Source: JAPWJZ01 sp966211335 (GTDB lineage Bacteria; Pseudomonadota; Alphaproteobacteria; Micavibrionales; UBA2020). Taken from it: DNA of 64,000 nt. Shown piece by piece: positions 8,058-16,921 of the stretch. Location of the stretch: the NCBI GenBank assembly GCA_966211335.1, contig CBIHNF010000001.1, forward strand, positions 2,046,001 to 2,110,000, read 5' to 3'. Position 1 is the first letter of the stretch; every line of letters starts with the position of its first letter. Under the pieces are notes generated by a model. The model was not told the DNA's origin, did no database searches, and was given only the letters and a program-made list of their open reading frames with translations. Made by a program: the position numbers and the translations under genes.

Positions 8058-8444
8058 TTAGTAAACCGGGCGCTTGTTCTGTTCCAGCAGCGCGTTGATC
8101 TTCGCCGTTAATGCATCGAAATCCACCGGCTTGTTCATATAGGCTGCCGGTGACAGGTGGTCGACGGAGGCCTTGTCGCGGGCATCGGTCAATGCTGTCA
8201 GGAAGATGAAGGGCACATCGCCAAACTGCGGATGCGCGCCGCGGATGCGAGCCAGCACATCATAGCCGGACATGCCCGGCATGGCGCGGTCGCACAGCAC
8301 AAGGTCGGGCTCGATCTCGAGGAACTTCTGCAGCCCCTCTTCCCCGTCCGCAGCCTCGACCACGTCGTGCCCCTGCACACGCAGTTCGTCGAGCAGCATT
8401 TCCCGCACCGGCGCTTCGTCCTCGATCAGCAAAATTTTCGCCAT
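8058..8444 (-). CDS. Single-domain response regulator (CheY-like receiver)
   Basis: The 128 residues form one receiver domain with no output domain. The acidic pair is at residues 9-10 (LLIEDE), the phospho-acceptor is Asp52 (VLCDRAMPGMSGYD), the switch Thr is at 83 (FLTALTD), and the conserved Lys is at 105 (NKPVD). I chose the ATG at 8444 because GGAG lies six bases before it and the receiver fold starts directly there; an upstream ATG at 8504 would add 20 non-conserved residues. It lies 94 bases downstream of the histidine kinase gene on the same strand and probably receives phosphate from it. Confidence 0.9.
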   Translation of the reverse strand: MAKILLIEDEAPVREMLLDELRVQGHDVVEAADGEEGLQKFLEIEPDLVLCDRAMPGMSGYDVLARIRGAHPQFGDVPFIFLTALTDARDKASVDHLSPAAYMNKPVDFDALTAKINALLEQNKRPVY

Positions 8445-8538
8445 TGGCAGCTCCATCGTCATTCCCCGTCTTCCCCTGGTTGAAGGCAAGGAATTTTTTA
8501 CCATAGACTTGTTAATGAATGATTAACCCGCCCAAAAA

Positions 8539-10467
8539 TCAGGTTAAAGGGATACTTACGGTGATGACTGTACCAATCCCGACTTTGCTGCGCAAGGCGA
8601 GGCTGCCGTGGTGGAGGTCGACAAACTGCTTCACAAGACTTAGGCCGAGCCCCGACCCGGGAATGCCCGAAGAGGTCGAGGCGCGGTAATAGCGGTCAAA
8701 AATTTGCGGCTGCTCTTTTTCAGGAATGCCCACGCCATGGTCCTGAACCTCGATAATGATTTGCTCGCCTTCCCTGAACGCCGAGATTTCCACCTCCGGG
8801 CTTGAGGGCGAGTACTTCACGGCGTTGGACAGAAGGTTTGAAATCGTCTGCCGCATCAGTTTCTCATCGATCAACACCGTCGGCGGCAAGCCGCGCACGG
8901 TCGTCCGCAGCCTGTGATTGGGAGAAATATCCTGCAGGCTGTCAGCAACATCCTGAATCAACTGGCCGAGGTCGACGGGTTTCGGGTCCAGCACCAGCAT
9001 GCCGCTTTCTATCATGTGGCCGGAAAGTATGGTTTCAATCAAACGCACCAAACGTTCCACAGCGGCTCGGATAGTAATGCTGCGTTTCTCCAGCCCCTCC
9101 TTGCCAATCGTATCACCGCGCTTCTGGATGATCTGGGCGTTGCCGTCAATAATGGTCAGCGGCGTCCGGAACTCATGCGACACCATCGACACGAAAGTCT
9201 TCTGCTGCTCGACGATGGTCTTTTCCTTGTTGAGCGACGCCGTCAGCTCCGCCGACTGCGCAGCGAGCAGCGCCTGCTGCCGCTTGTAATCGGTTATATT
9301 TGTCGTTGAAATGACAATACCATTGGTCTCCGCAATCCGCCTTGCCTGCAACCGCACCCAGGTGCCAGTATGCATTTTGTATTCTTTGCGGCCCTTCGGA
9401 TTGCGCCACCATTTCTGCATCTCGTCAAATCGCGGATCGTCAGGCTCAAGGCCCACCTCATGCGCGACGACCTTGAACGCCTCCATCACGTCAACGCCGG
9501 GGGACAGCAAACGGGCGCTATGCGGATAAAGCGCGTAATAGTGCCGGCTGACAAAACTGATGCGGCCTTTATCGTCAATGGCGATCAGCGCATCAGGGCT
9601 GGCGGCGATAACGGTATCGGCCCTGCGGTTCGCCTCTTCCGCCTCTTTCGTGCGGCGCTCGACAACCTCTTCAAGATGTCGGCGATATTTATCAAGCTCC
9701 AGCTCGGTCGCCTTCTGCTGCGTGACATCGCGGCAGTGCAGCACAATCGACTGCACAGTCATATCCTGCAACAGGTTGGAGCCGATGACTTCAAAATCGC
9801 GCCACTCGCCGTTTTTATGCCGGAATTTGAACGCAAGCGGCTGGCCCTCGGTCGGGCTGTAGAGCGCGAGCTGCCGGAATTCCGTCTCCACCCGCTGCCG
9901 GTCGCCGGCATATATATAGTCAAAGAATGTCTGCCCCAGCACTTCCCACAAGGCAAAGCCCAGCTGCCGGCTGAAGGCGGGGCTGGCATATAAAATCATG
10001 CCGTCGGCATCCAGCAGGGTAATGATGTCGTGGGAATGCTCGATGATACCGCGGAAACGCTCCTCGCTCTGCTCGATGCGGACTTCCGCGGCGGCGAGAT
10101 CTTTAAGCGCCAGCAGCTTTTCAAGCAGGTGCTTGGCCACATCGGAGTGCAACTCCGTCAGGCTCATGACCTCGTCGATGCCCATGTTCAGGTACATGCG
10201 GCGCTTCTGGCCCGGGTTTTCGGCCAACACGACATAGGTTTTGCGCGGGAATTTGCGCAGCAGCCGGCTAATATCCTCCGCGGCGACAGCCAGATTCCCG
10301 TCAATAAATATAAGATCCGGGTCCCGGTCGATTGTCGCCATGCCCTCAAAGCTGAAGGTCGAGATACTGAGGACATAGCCCTCAAGATTATTAACCATAA
10401 TATCTTCAAGGGCGTGTTGAACATCCAAGCCCTTTGATATCACAACGCTATTCAAGACTTTCGACAT
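8539..10467 (-). CDS. Cytoplasmic hybrid-like PAS sensor histidine kinase
   Basis: The 642 residues have no membrane segment. Residues 1-120 resemble a receiver domain (DPDLIFIDG with Asp56) but lack the acidic pair and the conserved Lys, so it is probably a pseudo-receiver. A PAS domain follows (about 135-255), then a coiled coil (255-285), a second PAS-like domain (285-395), HisKA with His431 in VSHEFRTPLT, and a HATPase domain with NLLSNAVKYS, DHGVGIP and GSGLGLSL. The kinase core is intact. It precedes the single-domain response regulator and forms a two-gene unit with it. The signal is unknown. Confidence 0.92.
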   Translation of the reverse strand: MSKVLNSVVISKGLDVQHALEDIMVNNLEGYVLSISTFSFEGMATIDRDPDLIFIDGNLAVAAEDISRLLRKFPRKTYVVLAENPGQKRRMYLNMGIDEVMSLTELHSDVAKHLLEKLLALKDLAAAEVRIEQSEERFRGIIEHSHDIITLLDADGMILYASPAFSRQLGFALWEVLGQTFFDYIYAGDRQRVETEFRQLALYSPTEGQPLAFKFRHKNGEWRDFEVIGSNLLQDMTVQSIVLHCRDVTQQKATELELDKYRRHLEEVVERRTKEAEEANRRADTVIAASPDALIAIDDKGRISFVSRHYYALYPHSARLLSPGVDVMEAFKVVAHEVGLEPDDPRFDEMQKWWRNPKGRKEYKMHTGTWVRLQARRIAETNGIVISTTNITDYKRQQALLAAQSAELTASLNKEKTIVEQQKTFVSMVSHEFRTPLTIIDGNAQIIQKRGDTIGKEGLEKRSITIRAAVERLVRLIETILSGHMIESGMLVLDPKPVDLGQLIQDVADSLQDISPNHRLRTTVRGLPPTVLIDEKLMRQTISNLLSNAVKYSPSSPEVEISAFREGEQIIIEVQDHGVGIPEKEQPQIFDRYYRASTSSGIPGSGLGLSLVKQFVDLHHGSLALRSKVGIGTVITVSIPLT

Positions 10468-10580
10468 GCTGCCGGCTTACTCCTTGGCCGACTATACCAC
10501 CGCTTTTCTGATGACGTCACCCCTTCTGGGGGCTATAACAGCGCGTCGGCGCGACGCATTGATATCCCTTCCAATATTGC

Positions 10581-10608
10581 TTGACATAGTAGGTTTTCAG
10601 CGTATATT
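10581..10608 (+). promoter_or_regulatory. rplU-rpmA promoter
   Basis: TTGACA, a 16-base spacer and TATATT form a near-consensus sigma-70 promoter about 75 bases upstream of the rplU ATG. Its strength fits a ribosomal-protein operon. Confidence 0.75.
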
Positions 10609-10683
10609 GCGTCATCTCGGGCGGCATCAGTGCACCCGAATTCTGAATTCATGATAAACACTTGAAATGAAACGGTCATAGTT

Positions 10684-10995
10684 ATGTACGCAGTCATTAA
10701 ATCCGGTGGTAAGCAATATCGCGTTCAAAAGGACGATGTCCTGCGCGTTGATCTGCTCGATGCCAAACAAGGCGCCACTGTTAAAATCGAAGAAGTCATG
10801 CTGGTCGGCAGCGACAACAAAGCCAAAATCGGCGCTCCCTTCCTCTCGGGCGCGTTCATTTCTGCTGAAGTCGTCGATCACATTAAAGACGACAAAGTCA
10901 TCGTCTTCAAAAAGAAGCGCCGCCAGAACTATCGCCGCAAAAACGGCCATCGCCAGAACTACACCGTTCTGAAGATCACGGGCATCACGGGTTAA
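10684..10995 (+). CDS. rplU: 50S ribosomal protein L21
   Basis: A large-subunit protein that binds 23S rRNA domain VI. The 103 residues start with MYAVIKSGGKQYRV and carry the family pattern KKRRQNYRRKNGHRQNYT near the C-terminus, at normal length. It is the first gene of rplU-rpmA-obgE, behind a strong promoter at 10581-10608. Confidence 0.98.
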   Translation: MYAVIKSGGKQYRVQKDDVLRVDLLDAKQGATVKIEEVMLVGSDNKAKIGAPFLSGAFISAEVVDHIKDDKVIVFKKKRRQNYRRKNGHRQNYTVLKITGITG

Positions 10996-11023
10996 TTTTT
11001 AGAGATTTAAGGAGTAATACGTC

Positions 11024-11296
11024 ATGGCAACCAAAAAAGCTGGTGGTAGTACCAAGAACGGCCGCGACTCAGCGGGCCGTCGCCTCGGCGTCAAAATCTA
11101 CGGCGGCCAGGTTATCAACCAGGGCAGCATCATCGTTCGCCAGCGCGGCACGGAATACCATGCCGGTAAATTCGTCGGCATCGGCAAAGACCACACCCTG
11201 TTCGCAAAACGCGACGGCGTGGTGAAATTCCACGGCGGCCCGAAAAACCGCCGCTATGTGTCGGTTGTTCCCGCCGCTCAAGAAGCTGCTGAATAA
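11024..11296 (+). CDS. rpmA: 50S ribosomal protein L27
   Basis: L27 reaches the peptidyl-transferase centre with its N-terminal tail. The 90-residue sequence starts MATKKAGGSTKNGRDS, the mature-type N-terminus that needs no protease processing, and continues with RLGVKIYGGQ and GTEYHAGKFVGIGKDHTLFA. An AAGGAG lies before the ATG. A terminator hairpin follows, so only part of the transcripts would reach obgE. Confidence 0.98.
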   Translation: MATKKAGGSTKNGRDSAGRRLGVKIYGGQVINQGSIIVRQRGTEYHAGKFVGIGKDHTLFAKRDGVVKFHGGPKNRRYVSVVPAAQEAAE

Positions 11297-11319
11297 GCCG
11301 TACCGAGAGTAAAAATTAA

Positions 11320-11350
11320 AAAACCGGGGAATTACCTTTCCCCGGTTTTT
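11320..11350 (+). terminator. Terminator/attenuator between rpmA and obgE
   Basis: AACCGGGGAA pairs with TTCCCCGGTT and is followed by a T-run. It sits 18 bases upstream of the obgE start with no room for a separate promoter behind it, so it probably lowers obgE expression relative to the ribosomal proteins. Confidence 0.8.
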
Positions 11351-11367
11351 ATTTAGCGAAAAAGATT

Positions 11368-12414
11368 ATGAAATTCCTCGATGAAGCCAAGATATATCTC
11401 GAAAGCGGCAAAGGCGGCGCCGGCGCTGTGGCATTCCGCCGCGAGAAATTCATCGACATGGGCGGCCCCGACGGCGGCAATGGCGGCAGAGGCGGCCACG
11501 TGTATTTCGAAGTCGTCCAGAACCTGAACACGCTGATCGATTTCCGCTATACCCAGCACTTCCGCGCCAGCACCGGCGATCACGGCCGCGGCTCAAACTG
11601 CTCGGGCAAAGACGGCAAGGATATTACCGTCAAAATCCCCGTCGGCACCGAAATTCTGGATGAAGATAAAGAAACGGTGCTGTTCGACTTCGTCACCCCC
11701 GGCGAGAAAGTCCTGTTCCTCAAAGGCGGCGACGGCGGCTTTGGCAATGCGCACTTCAAGTCATCCACCAACCGCGCGCCGCGCAAGGCGCTGCCGGGCT
11801 GGCCGGGCGAAGAACGCGCCGTCTGGCTGCGCCTGAAGCTGATTGCCGACGCCGGCATCATCGGCCTGCCCAACGCCGGCAAATCAACCTTCCTGTCGGT
11901 CGTCTCTGCGGCGCGCCCGAAAATTGCCGATTACCCCTTTACCACCCTTGCCCCCAACCTCGGCGTCGTGAACAGCCACGGCAATGAATTCGTCCTTGCC
12001 GATATTCCGGGCCTGATCGAAGGCGCGTCGGAAGGCGTGGGGCTTGGCACCCGCTTCCTTGGCCACGTCGAGCGCACCCGCGCCCTGCTCCACCTGATCG
12101 ATTCCACGCAGGACGATATCGTCGGTGCCTATAAAACCATCCGCGCGGAACTGAAAGCCTATGGTGGAGGACTTTCAAAGAAGCCCGAAATCATCGTCCT
12201 GAACAAGGCGGATGCCCTAGGCCCCGAGCTGATCGAAGACCAGCGCCAGATCCTCTCGAAAGCGATCCGCAAGAAGGTCTACGTCATTTCCGCGATTGCC
12301 CATGAAGGCACCGGCAAAATTCTGGAAGAAATCTGGAAGCACGTCGCCAAGGGCCGCAAAACGACCGAAGAAGAAACGCCGTCCCGCTACACTGATACGG
12401 TTTTTGACGAGTAA
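11368..12414 (+). CDS. obgE: Obg/CgtA family ribosome-associated GTPase
   Basis: Obg assists 50S subunit maturation and couples it to cell-cycle and stress state. The 348 residues hold the glycine-rich Obg domain (about 1-158, with GGKGGAGAVAFRREKFI and GGDGGFGNAHFKSSTNRAP) and a GTPase domain with G1 GLPNAGKST, G3 DIPG and G4 NKAD. No third OCT domain is present, which is common outside Firmicutes. It follows rpmA after a terminator hairpin, the conserved order in proteobacteria. Confidence 0.97.
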   Translation: MKFLDEAKIYLESGKGGAGAVAFRREKFIDMGGPDGGNGGRGGHVYFEVVQNLNTLIDFRYTQHFRASTGDHGRGSNCSGKDGKDITVKIPVGTEILDEDKETVLFDFVTPGEKVLFLKGGDGGFGNAHFKSSTNRAPRKALPGWPGEERAVWLRLKLIADAGIIGLPNAGKSTFLSVVSAARPKIADYPFTTLAPNLGVVNSHGNEFVLADIPGLIEGASEGVGLGTRFLGHVERTRALLHLIDSTQDDIVGAYKTIRAELKAYGGGLSKKPEIIVLNKADALGPELIEDQRQILSKAIRKKVYVISAIAHEGTGKILEEIWKHVAKGRKTTEEETPSRYTDTVFDE

Positions 12415-12440
12415 CTCTTTCCATATCCGAAAAACTTTTC

Positions 12441-12469
12441 TACATTTTATTCCTTTGCTTTGGTAAAAT
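12441..12469 (+). promoter_or_regulatory. Possible extended -10 promoter before the acyl-relay operon
   Basis: TGG-TAAAAT at 12461-12469 matches an extended -10 element. The -35 region (TACATT at 12441) is poor. No terminator is visible after obgE, so readthrough is an alternative source of transcript for the acyl-carrier operon. Confidence 0.3.
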
Positions 12470-12501
12470 AAGCCCTGCGGATTTTAAGGGGATAATTTGC
12501 C

Positions 12502-12735
12502 ATGAGCGACGCGTTGATCCAGCTTTTTGCCGAAGTGTTGCAAGTGGACTCCGGTGCCCTGAACGACAATACATCCCCCGACAATATGCAGCAGTGGGAT
12601 AGCCTGGCCGCGATGCACCTCGTCGCCGCGATCGAGGAAAAATTCCAGGTGCATCTCTCCACCCGCGAAATCATGAAAATGTCCTCGATTGGCCTTGCGC
12701 GTAAAACGCTGCAAGAAAAAAACGTTAAAGTCTGA
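12502..12735 (+). CDS. Acyl carrier protein of a Dlt-like acyl-transfer cassette
   Basis: A 77-residue carrier protein. The phosphopantetheine attachment serine is Ser34 in QWDSLAAMHL. The fold elements ADP-type helix I (LIQLFAEVLQV), helix II after the serine and helix III (STREIMKMSSI) are in place. It is not the fatty-acid AcpP, whose motif is DSLD and which sits with fab genes. AAGGGG precedes the ATG. It is the first gene of a compact run, with the FkbH-type enzyme starting 6 bases after its stop. The context suggests it carries a three-carbon acyl group to the MBOAT protein, as DltC does for D-alanine. Confidence 0.88.
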   Translation: MSDALIQLFAEVLQVDSGALNDNTSPDNMQQWDSLAAMHLVAAIEEKFQVHLSTREIMKMSSIGLARKTLQEKNVKV

Positions 12736-12741
12736 CCCCGC

Positions 12742-14493
12742 ATGACCGCGCCCGATTACAAACTATCGTGGCGAGAGCATCTGGCTTCGCAAAAGCGCGG
12801 GATTGCCGCTGACTTTCGTATTGGCATAGCAGCGACGATGACGGCGGAACCTTTGGTCCCTTATCTCGGCGGCCGCCTTCTTGAGAAAAATTTTCAACCT
12901 GACATCACCGTCGGGCCCTTCAACCAGCTGCGCCAGCTCTGCCAGAACCACGGTGCCTTTTTCGGTCGTGACGACATCAACGTCATACTCGTCATCTGGC
13001 GGCTGGAAGATATGTTTGCCGCACAGCTTGCGCGCTGCCTGGATGATGCAACAGCCCTCCCCGCGCTGTTACAGGCCGTCGCAGAATTCACCCAACTGCT
13101 GGAAACCTTGCGCCGTAACTTTACAGGAACGCTGATCGTTTCAACACCGCCTTACCCCGTCATGCCGGGATTTGAGGCGCTGGAGCTTGGACAGGCTGCG
13201 GTTGGCAGCCTTGTGTACCAGCAGGCAAACCTCGTGTTTCTGCAAAAAATTTTAAAAATTGACCGCATTCGCCTGCTCGACAGCGCAGCACTGATGCAAC
13301 AACATGGCGCGGCAAAAGCCTTCGACGCGCGCAAGTGGCAGCTTTATCGACAGCCCTATACGGAAGCTTTCTGGCAGGATACCGGCATTCAGGCGGCACG
13401 GATACTGGCGGCTGAAAAAACCAGCGCCAAAAAATGTATCGTTCTCGATCTCGACAACACGCTCTGGGGCGGCATTGTCGGCGAGGATGGGTTGCAAGGC
13501 ATCGCCCTCGGGGAAGATTTTCCGGGCCGCGCCTTCCGCGACTTCCAGCGTCATCTGATGCACCTGAAATCCAAGGGCATCATGCTTGCGGTCGCTTCAA
13601 AAAATAACCCCGAAGACGCATTGGAAGTTTTCGACAAGCACGACGCCATGATTTTATTGCGTAAAGATATTACAGCTTTTGAAATAAGCTGGGATTCAAA
13701 GGTTGACGCGCTGCAGCGCATCGCCAAAAAGCTGAACATCGGCCTTGATGCGCTGGTTTTTGTCGACGATAACCCGAAGGAAATCGGCGAAGTGAACGAG
13801 CGGCTGCCGATGGTTACGACCTTCATGGTGCCGGAAGAACTTGCCGACCTTCCCTGTTTACTCTCCCGCTCCGACCTCTTCGATATCGCCGAACTGACCG
13901 ACGAAGACCGGCGCCGCACCGAGATGATGAGCGCCGACATCGCCCGCCAGTCGGAACAGTCACAGATGTCGGAAGATGATTTCCGCAAATCTCTGGAGCT
14001 GAAAATAGAGGTGTTTGCGACGCAGAAGCAGCACCTCGCCCGTGTTACTCAACTCATCAATAAGACAAACCAGTTTAACCTGACGACGCGCCGCCGCACG
14101 CAAAGCGACGTAGAGGCGCTGGCAATGCGCAAGGATGCGCTGGTTCTTGGCATGGATATCAAGGATAAATATGGCGATTACGGGCTCGTCGGCGTCGCCA
14201 TAATCGAGAAGCAGGGTCATACCTGCCTTATCGACACTCTGCTGATGAGCTGCCGCGTGCTGGGCCGGGGTGCGGAAACGACATTCCTCGCGCAAATCGC
14301 CGCAGCTGCAAAATCACTCGGTTGCAGCCTGTTGCGCGGAACGTACATCGAGACGCCCAAAAACGCCATGGTAAAAGACTTTTATAGCCGCTTTGGCTTT
14401 AAGGCAGACGGCGACGGCTGGTCCCTCCCGGTTGCCGAGGCTCCCGCGATCCCAGATCATCTGCAAACGCCCCTGACGCTGCCGGTGGCATGA
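12742..14493 (+). CDS. FkbH-type HAD-IIIC enzyme (probable glyceryl loading onto ACP)
   Basis: The 583 residues have an N-terminal alpha/beta region (about 20-215), a HAD domain with the nucleophile Asp236 and Asp238 in VLDLDNTLWGG and FVDDNPKE, and a C-terminal GNAT-like domain (about 400-570) with NKTNQFNLTTRR, DKYGDYGLVGV and LMSCRVLGRGAE, all typical of FkbH. Characterised FkbH enzymes take 1,3-bisphosphoglycerate, release phosphate and load D-glyceryl onto an acyl carrier protein. That activity is inferred here from family membership and the adjoining carrier gene. Its stop overlaps the MBOAT start by 4 bases. Confidence 0.9.
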   Translation: MTAPDYKLSWREHLASQKRGIAADFRIGIAATMTAEPLVPYLGGRLLEKNFQPDITVGPFNQLRQLCQNHGAFFGRDDINVILVIWRLEDMFAAQLARCLDDATALPALLQAVAEFTQLLETLRRNFTGTLIVSTPPYPVMPGFEALELGQAAVGSLVYQQANLVFLQKILKIDRIRLLDSAALMQQHGAAKAFDARKWQLYRQPYTEAFWQDTGIQAARILAAEKTSAKKCIVLDLDNTLWGGIVGEDGLQGIALGEDFPGRAFRDFQRHLMHLKSKGIMLAVASKNNPEDALEVFDKHDAMILLRKDITAFEISWDSKVDALQRIAKKLNIGLDALVFVDDNPKEIGEVNERLPMVTTFMVPEELADLPCLLSRSDLFDIAELTDEDRRRTEMMSADIARQSEQSQMSEDDFRKSLELKIEVFATQKQHLARVTQLINKTNQFNLTTRRRTQSDVEALAMRKDALVLGMDIKDKYGDYGLVGVAIIEKQGHTCLIDTLLMSCRVLGRGAETTFLAQIAAAAKSLGCSLLRGTYIETPKNAMVKDFYSRFGFKADGDGWSLPVAEAPAIPDHLQTPLTLPVA

Positions 14494-15698
14494 TGTTCCC
14501 CTATGATAGCTACCTCTATTTCTTTGATCTGCTCTCGCTGACCATTGTACTGCTGCCGCTGCATTACCTGATACGTGGAGAAGCCGGCAAAAAGCTCTTG
14601 CTGACCGCAGCAGGAGTTTACCTTCTTTTCTGTATCGCTCCGCGACTGTTGGTTTTTTATTTTGGTTTCTGGCTGCTGACATGGTTCTTGCAAAACTTCG
14701 CCTTCAGCGAAAATCGCATTAGAAACCCCCTCTCCCTGCTGGCACCGATACTCTTACCTCTCATACTGCTTCCCATGGTCTATTGGAAAATTACTGGTGA
14801 CAATTTCGTCTCTACGATGACGATTGTGACGAACGGCATATTACAGCATATGTCGACGAAGCTTTGGGAACTGGACATGGCGCGGGACATTGTGCCGCCG
14901 CTGGGGCTTTCCTTTGCCACCTTCCGCGCCATCGACCTGCTCATCAAAACATACCTTGGACAGATGCCGCGCCTCAAATTTCGCGAGGTCATGTTCTACG
15001 GTTTTTTCCCGCCCGTCCAAATCACCGGCCCTATCTGCGAATATACCGAAGTCAGCAAGCGTCAAGAGGCAACGCCGGATGATATCCTCGCGGCCCTCCT
15101 CCGTATATCGGCAGGCCTCGTCAAGGCGCTGATATTGGCGGATTGGCTGGAGACAACTTCCGCCATTTTTATCCACCCCGGAGATTTTTCAACCGGCGGT
15201 CTATGGCTACGGCTGGTCGGCTATTCCTGGTACTTTTATCTCAACTTCTCCGGCTATTCGGATGTCGCTATCGGCGTGGCGGCACTTTTCGGTTATAAGC
15301 TGAAAGAGAATTTCAACTTCCCGTTTTTCAAACCCAATATTCAGGAATACTGGAACAGCTGGCACATGAGCCTGTCGCGATGGGCGCAGCGCAACGTCTA
15401 CATCGCAGCCGGCGGCTATCGCGCCGAAACGCAATACTTCGCCCTCTTCCTGACCATGATGGCGATTGCGCTCTGGCACTCCATCACTATATCTATGGTT
15501 GTTTTCGGCACATATCATTTCTGCCTGCTCGCCCTGCATCGTCTTTACAGCCAGAAAATTGATACGCAAAAATCGGCGCTTCCAAAACGAGTTGCCTATA
15601 CGCTCATGACAGACTTTTTCGTCCTGCTGGGCTTTCCGCTGGTGCTCCACCGCCTGCCTGATCTGCTGCCGTTTTACGCGGCCTTGGTGGGGAGGTAG
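14490..15698 (+). CDS. MBOAT family O-acyltransferase (DltB-like)
   Basis: A polytopic inner-membrane acyltransferase of 402 residues with about eleven hydrophobic helices. The MBOAT core motifs are present: the invariant His330 in ALWHS, His292 in YWNSWHMSLSRW, FSGYSDVAIG, and PPLGLSFATFRAID. In DltB/AlgI/PatA-type pathways this protein passes an acyl group through the membrane. The neighbours fit this role: an acyl carrier protein and its loading enzyme upstream, and an SGNH protein 2 bases downstream. Translation is coupled to the FkbH gene by a 4-base overlap. Confidence 0.93.
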   Translation: MMFPYDSYLYFFDLLSLTIVLLPLHYLIRGEAGKKLLLTAAGVYLLFCIAPRLLVFYFGFWLLTWFLQNFAFSENRIRNPLSLLAPILLPLILLPMVYWKITGDNFVSTMTIVTNGILQHMSTKLWELDMARDIVPPLGLSFATFRAIDLLIKTYLGQMPRLKFREVMFYGFFPPVQITGPICEYTEVSKRQEATPDDILAALLRISAGLVKALILADWLETTSAIFIHPGDFSTGGLWLRLVGYSWYFYLNFSGYSDVAIGVAALFGYKLKENFNFPFFKPNIQEYWNSWHMSLSRWAQRNVYIAAGGYRAETQYFALFLTMMAIALWHSITISMVVFGTYHFCLLALHRLYSQKIDTQKSALPKRVAYTLMTDFFVLLGFPLVLHRLPDLLPFYAALVGR

Positions 15699-15700
15699 CC

Positions 15701-16921
15701 ATGTACAAAAATATTTTCTCGAAATATAGCGGCGGCTGGGCTGGAATTTTGCGCGTCTGCTTCTGGTGCATACTTTTTATTTACGCTTTTGGCTTTCTTG
15801 TGCCCCCGCAGTCGGAGAAACTGCCGCTGCAGTCCGCAACCGCGGGTACGAAACTTACGCCCATGGTGACTATTCCCGAAGACCCGCGGTCCATCCGCAG
15901 CGATGTAACCGTCCATCCCGACAAGCTCAATATCGCCTGGCTGATGGATTCAACAGGCGTCGTGTTGCCGAAAGGCAAGAATTTTGTGACAGCGACGGAA
16001 ATTGAAACGCGGCTTCTCCCTGACTTTGTCATGAAACAACTTGCTGCGTACCACGACCTCTCAAAAATTGACGTGCAGCTGTACGGTCGTCTTGGTTTCA
16101 GGCCGATTGACCTAATGGCATTCACCTTCAGCGCACTTCAGAAAAAACCGGACTTTGTTGTTGTGCCCGTCAATTATGCGTGGTCATTCTCCCACTATCA
16201 GATCGCCAACCGAAAACTTGCGCTCAACCTCGCGCCGAAGGCATGGTCGCAGGAGCCGAAATACTGGTGGATGATACCGACTTTCAGCAGCCCCAGCGAA
16301 ATACTATGGGTCATGACCAGCCCCTTCCTGCCCCTCATGGCGGATGTGACGAAGGATAAGGGCTATTTTGAAAGCCTGATCCGGATTTATTTACCGGAGC
16401 ACAAGGACAACGTAGCGATTGCCGATACCAGCCTGCGTCAGCCAAAAACTCAAGTCGCCTTCTGGCTTGTCAACAGCATGATGGACGGTAACCAACGGAC
16501 GGAGGAAGACCCGGCCTTGTCGACCGAGCGCCGGTATGTAGAGATGATCCGCCATAACCAACCCGGCGATCCTACTTCGTTCACCACCCTCGCGCTCGAA
16601 GGCATGCTTGAATCGGCGCGCAAACGCGATATTCCGGTATTATTTTATATGTCCCCCGTCAGCGATGATTATTATGCGGATCCTGAGGTAAAGCAGCATC
16701 TCGCGCAAACAGAAGCCTATATGGGTGATCTTGCCCGCCGTTATGCCGGAACGAATGTGCATATCATTGCCGCCATACCCGAAAATATCCGCAAATCGAT
16801 CACATTCCAGGCCGGCGACGGTTTCCACCAGAATAATGTAGGCCAGCTGGACGCCTATCTCGCGTCCGAAATCTGGAAAATTATCGGCCGCAACCCGAAA
16901 CTGGAGGCCGGAACGAAATGA
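15701..16921 (+). CDS. Membrane-anchored SGNH/DltD-like acyl-transfer protein
   Basis: The 406 residues have one N-terminal helix (about 15-34) and a periplasmic SGNH-type domain. The nucleophile block reads AWLMDSTG with Ser84, a variant of GDS, and the C-terminal catalytic pair is DGFH with Asp373 and His376, followed by NNVGQLDAYLASEIW. Such partners of MBOAT proteins (DltD, AlgJ/X, PatB) deliver the acyl group to an extracytoplasmic polymer. The overall similarity to DltD is weak, so the assignment rests on motifs and position directly after the MBOAT gene. Its last codons hold the Shine-Dalgarno (GGAGG) of the overlapping 38-codon gene. Confidence 0.82.
   Translation: MYKNIFSKYSGGWAGILRVCFWCILFIYAFGFLVPPQSEKLPLQSATAGTKLTPMVTIPEDPRSIRSDVTVHPDKLNIAWLMDSTGVVLPKGKNFVTATEIETRLLPDFVMKQLAAYHDLSKIDVQLYGRLGFRPIDLMAFTFSALQKKPDFVVVPVNYAWSFSHYQIANRKLALNLAPKAWSQEPKYWWMIPTFSSPSEILWVMTSPFLPLMADVTKDKGYFESLIRIYLPEHKDNVAIADTSLRQPKTQVAFWLVNSMMDGNQRTEEDPALSTERRYVEMIRHNQPGDPTSFTTLALEGMLESARKRDIPVLFYMSPVSDDYYADPEVKQHLAQTEAYMGDLARRYAGTNVHIIAAIPENIRKSITFQAGDGFHQNNVGQLDAYLASEIWKIIGRNPKLEAGTK

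Noticed and set aside
8445..8504. Upstream start (ATG at 8504) for the response regulator
   Set aside because: The added 20 residues are not receiver sequence, and a better Shine-Dalgarno precedes the ATG at 8444.
10512..10557. Palindromes TGACGTCA (10512) and GCGTCG-GCG-CGACGC (10543) upstream of rplU
   Set aside because: Both are short, lie upstream of the strong promoter, and have no nearby regulator or repeat to support a role.
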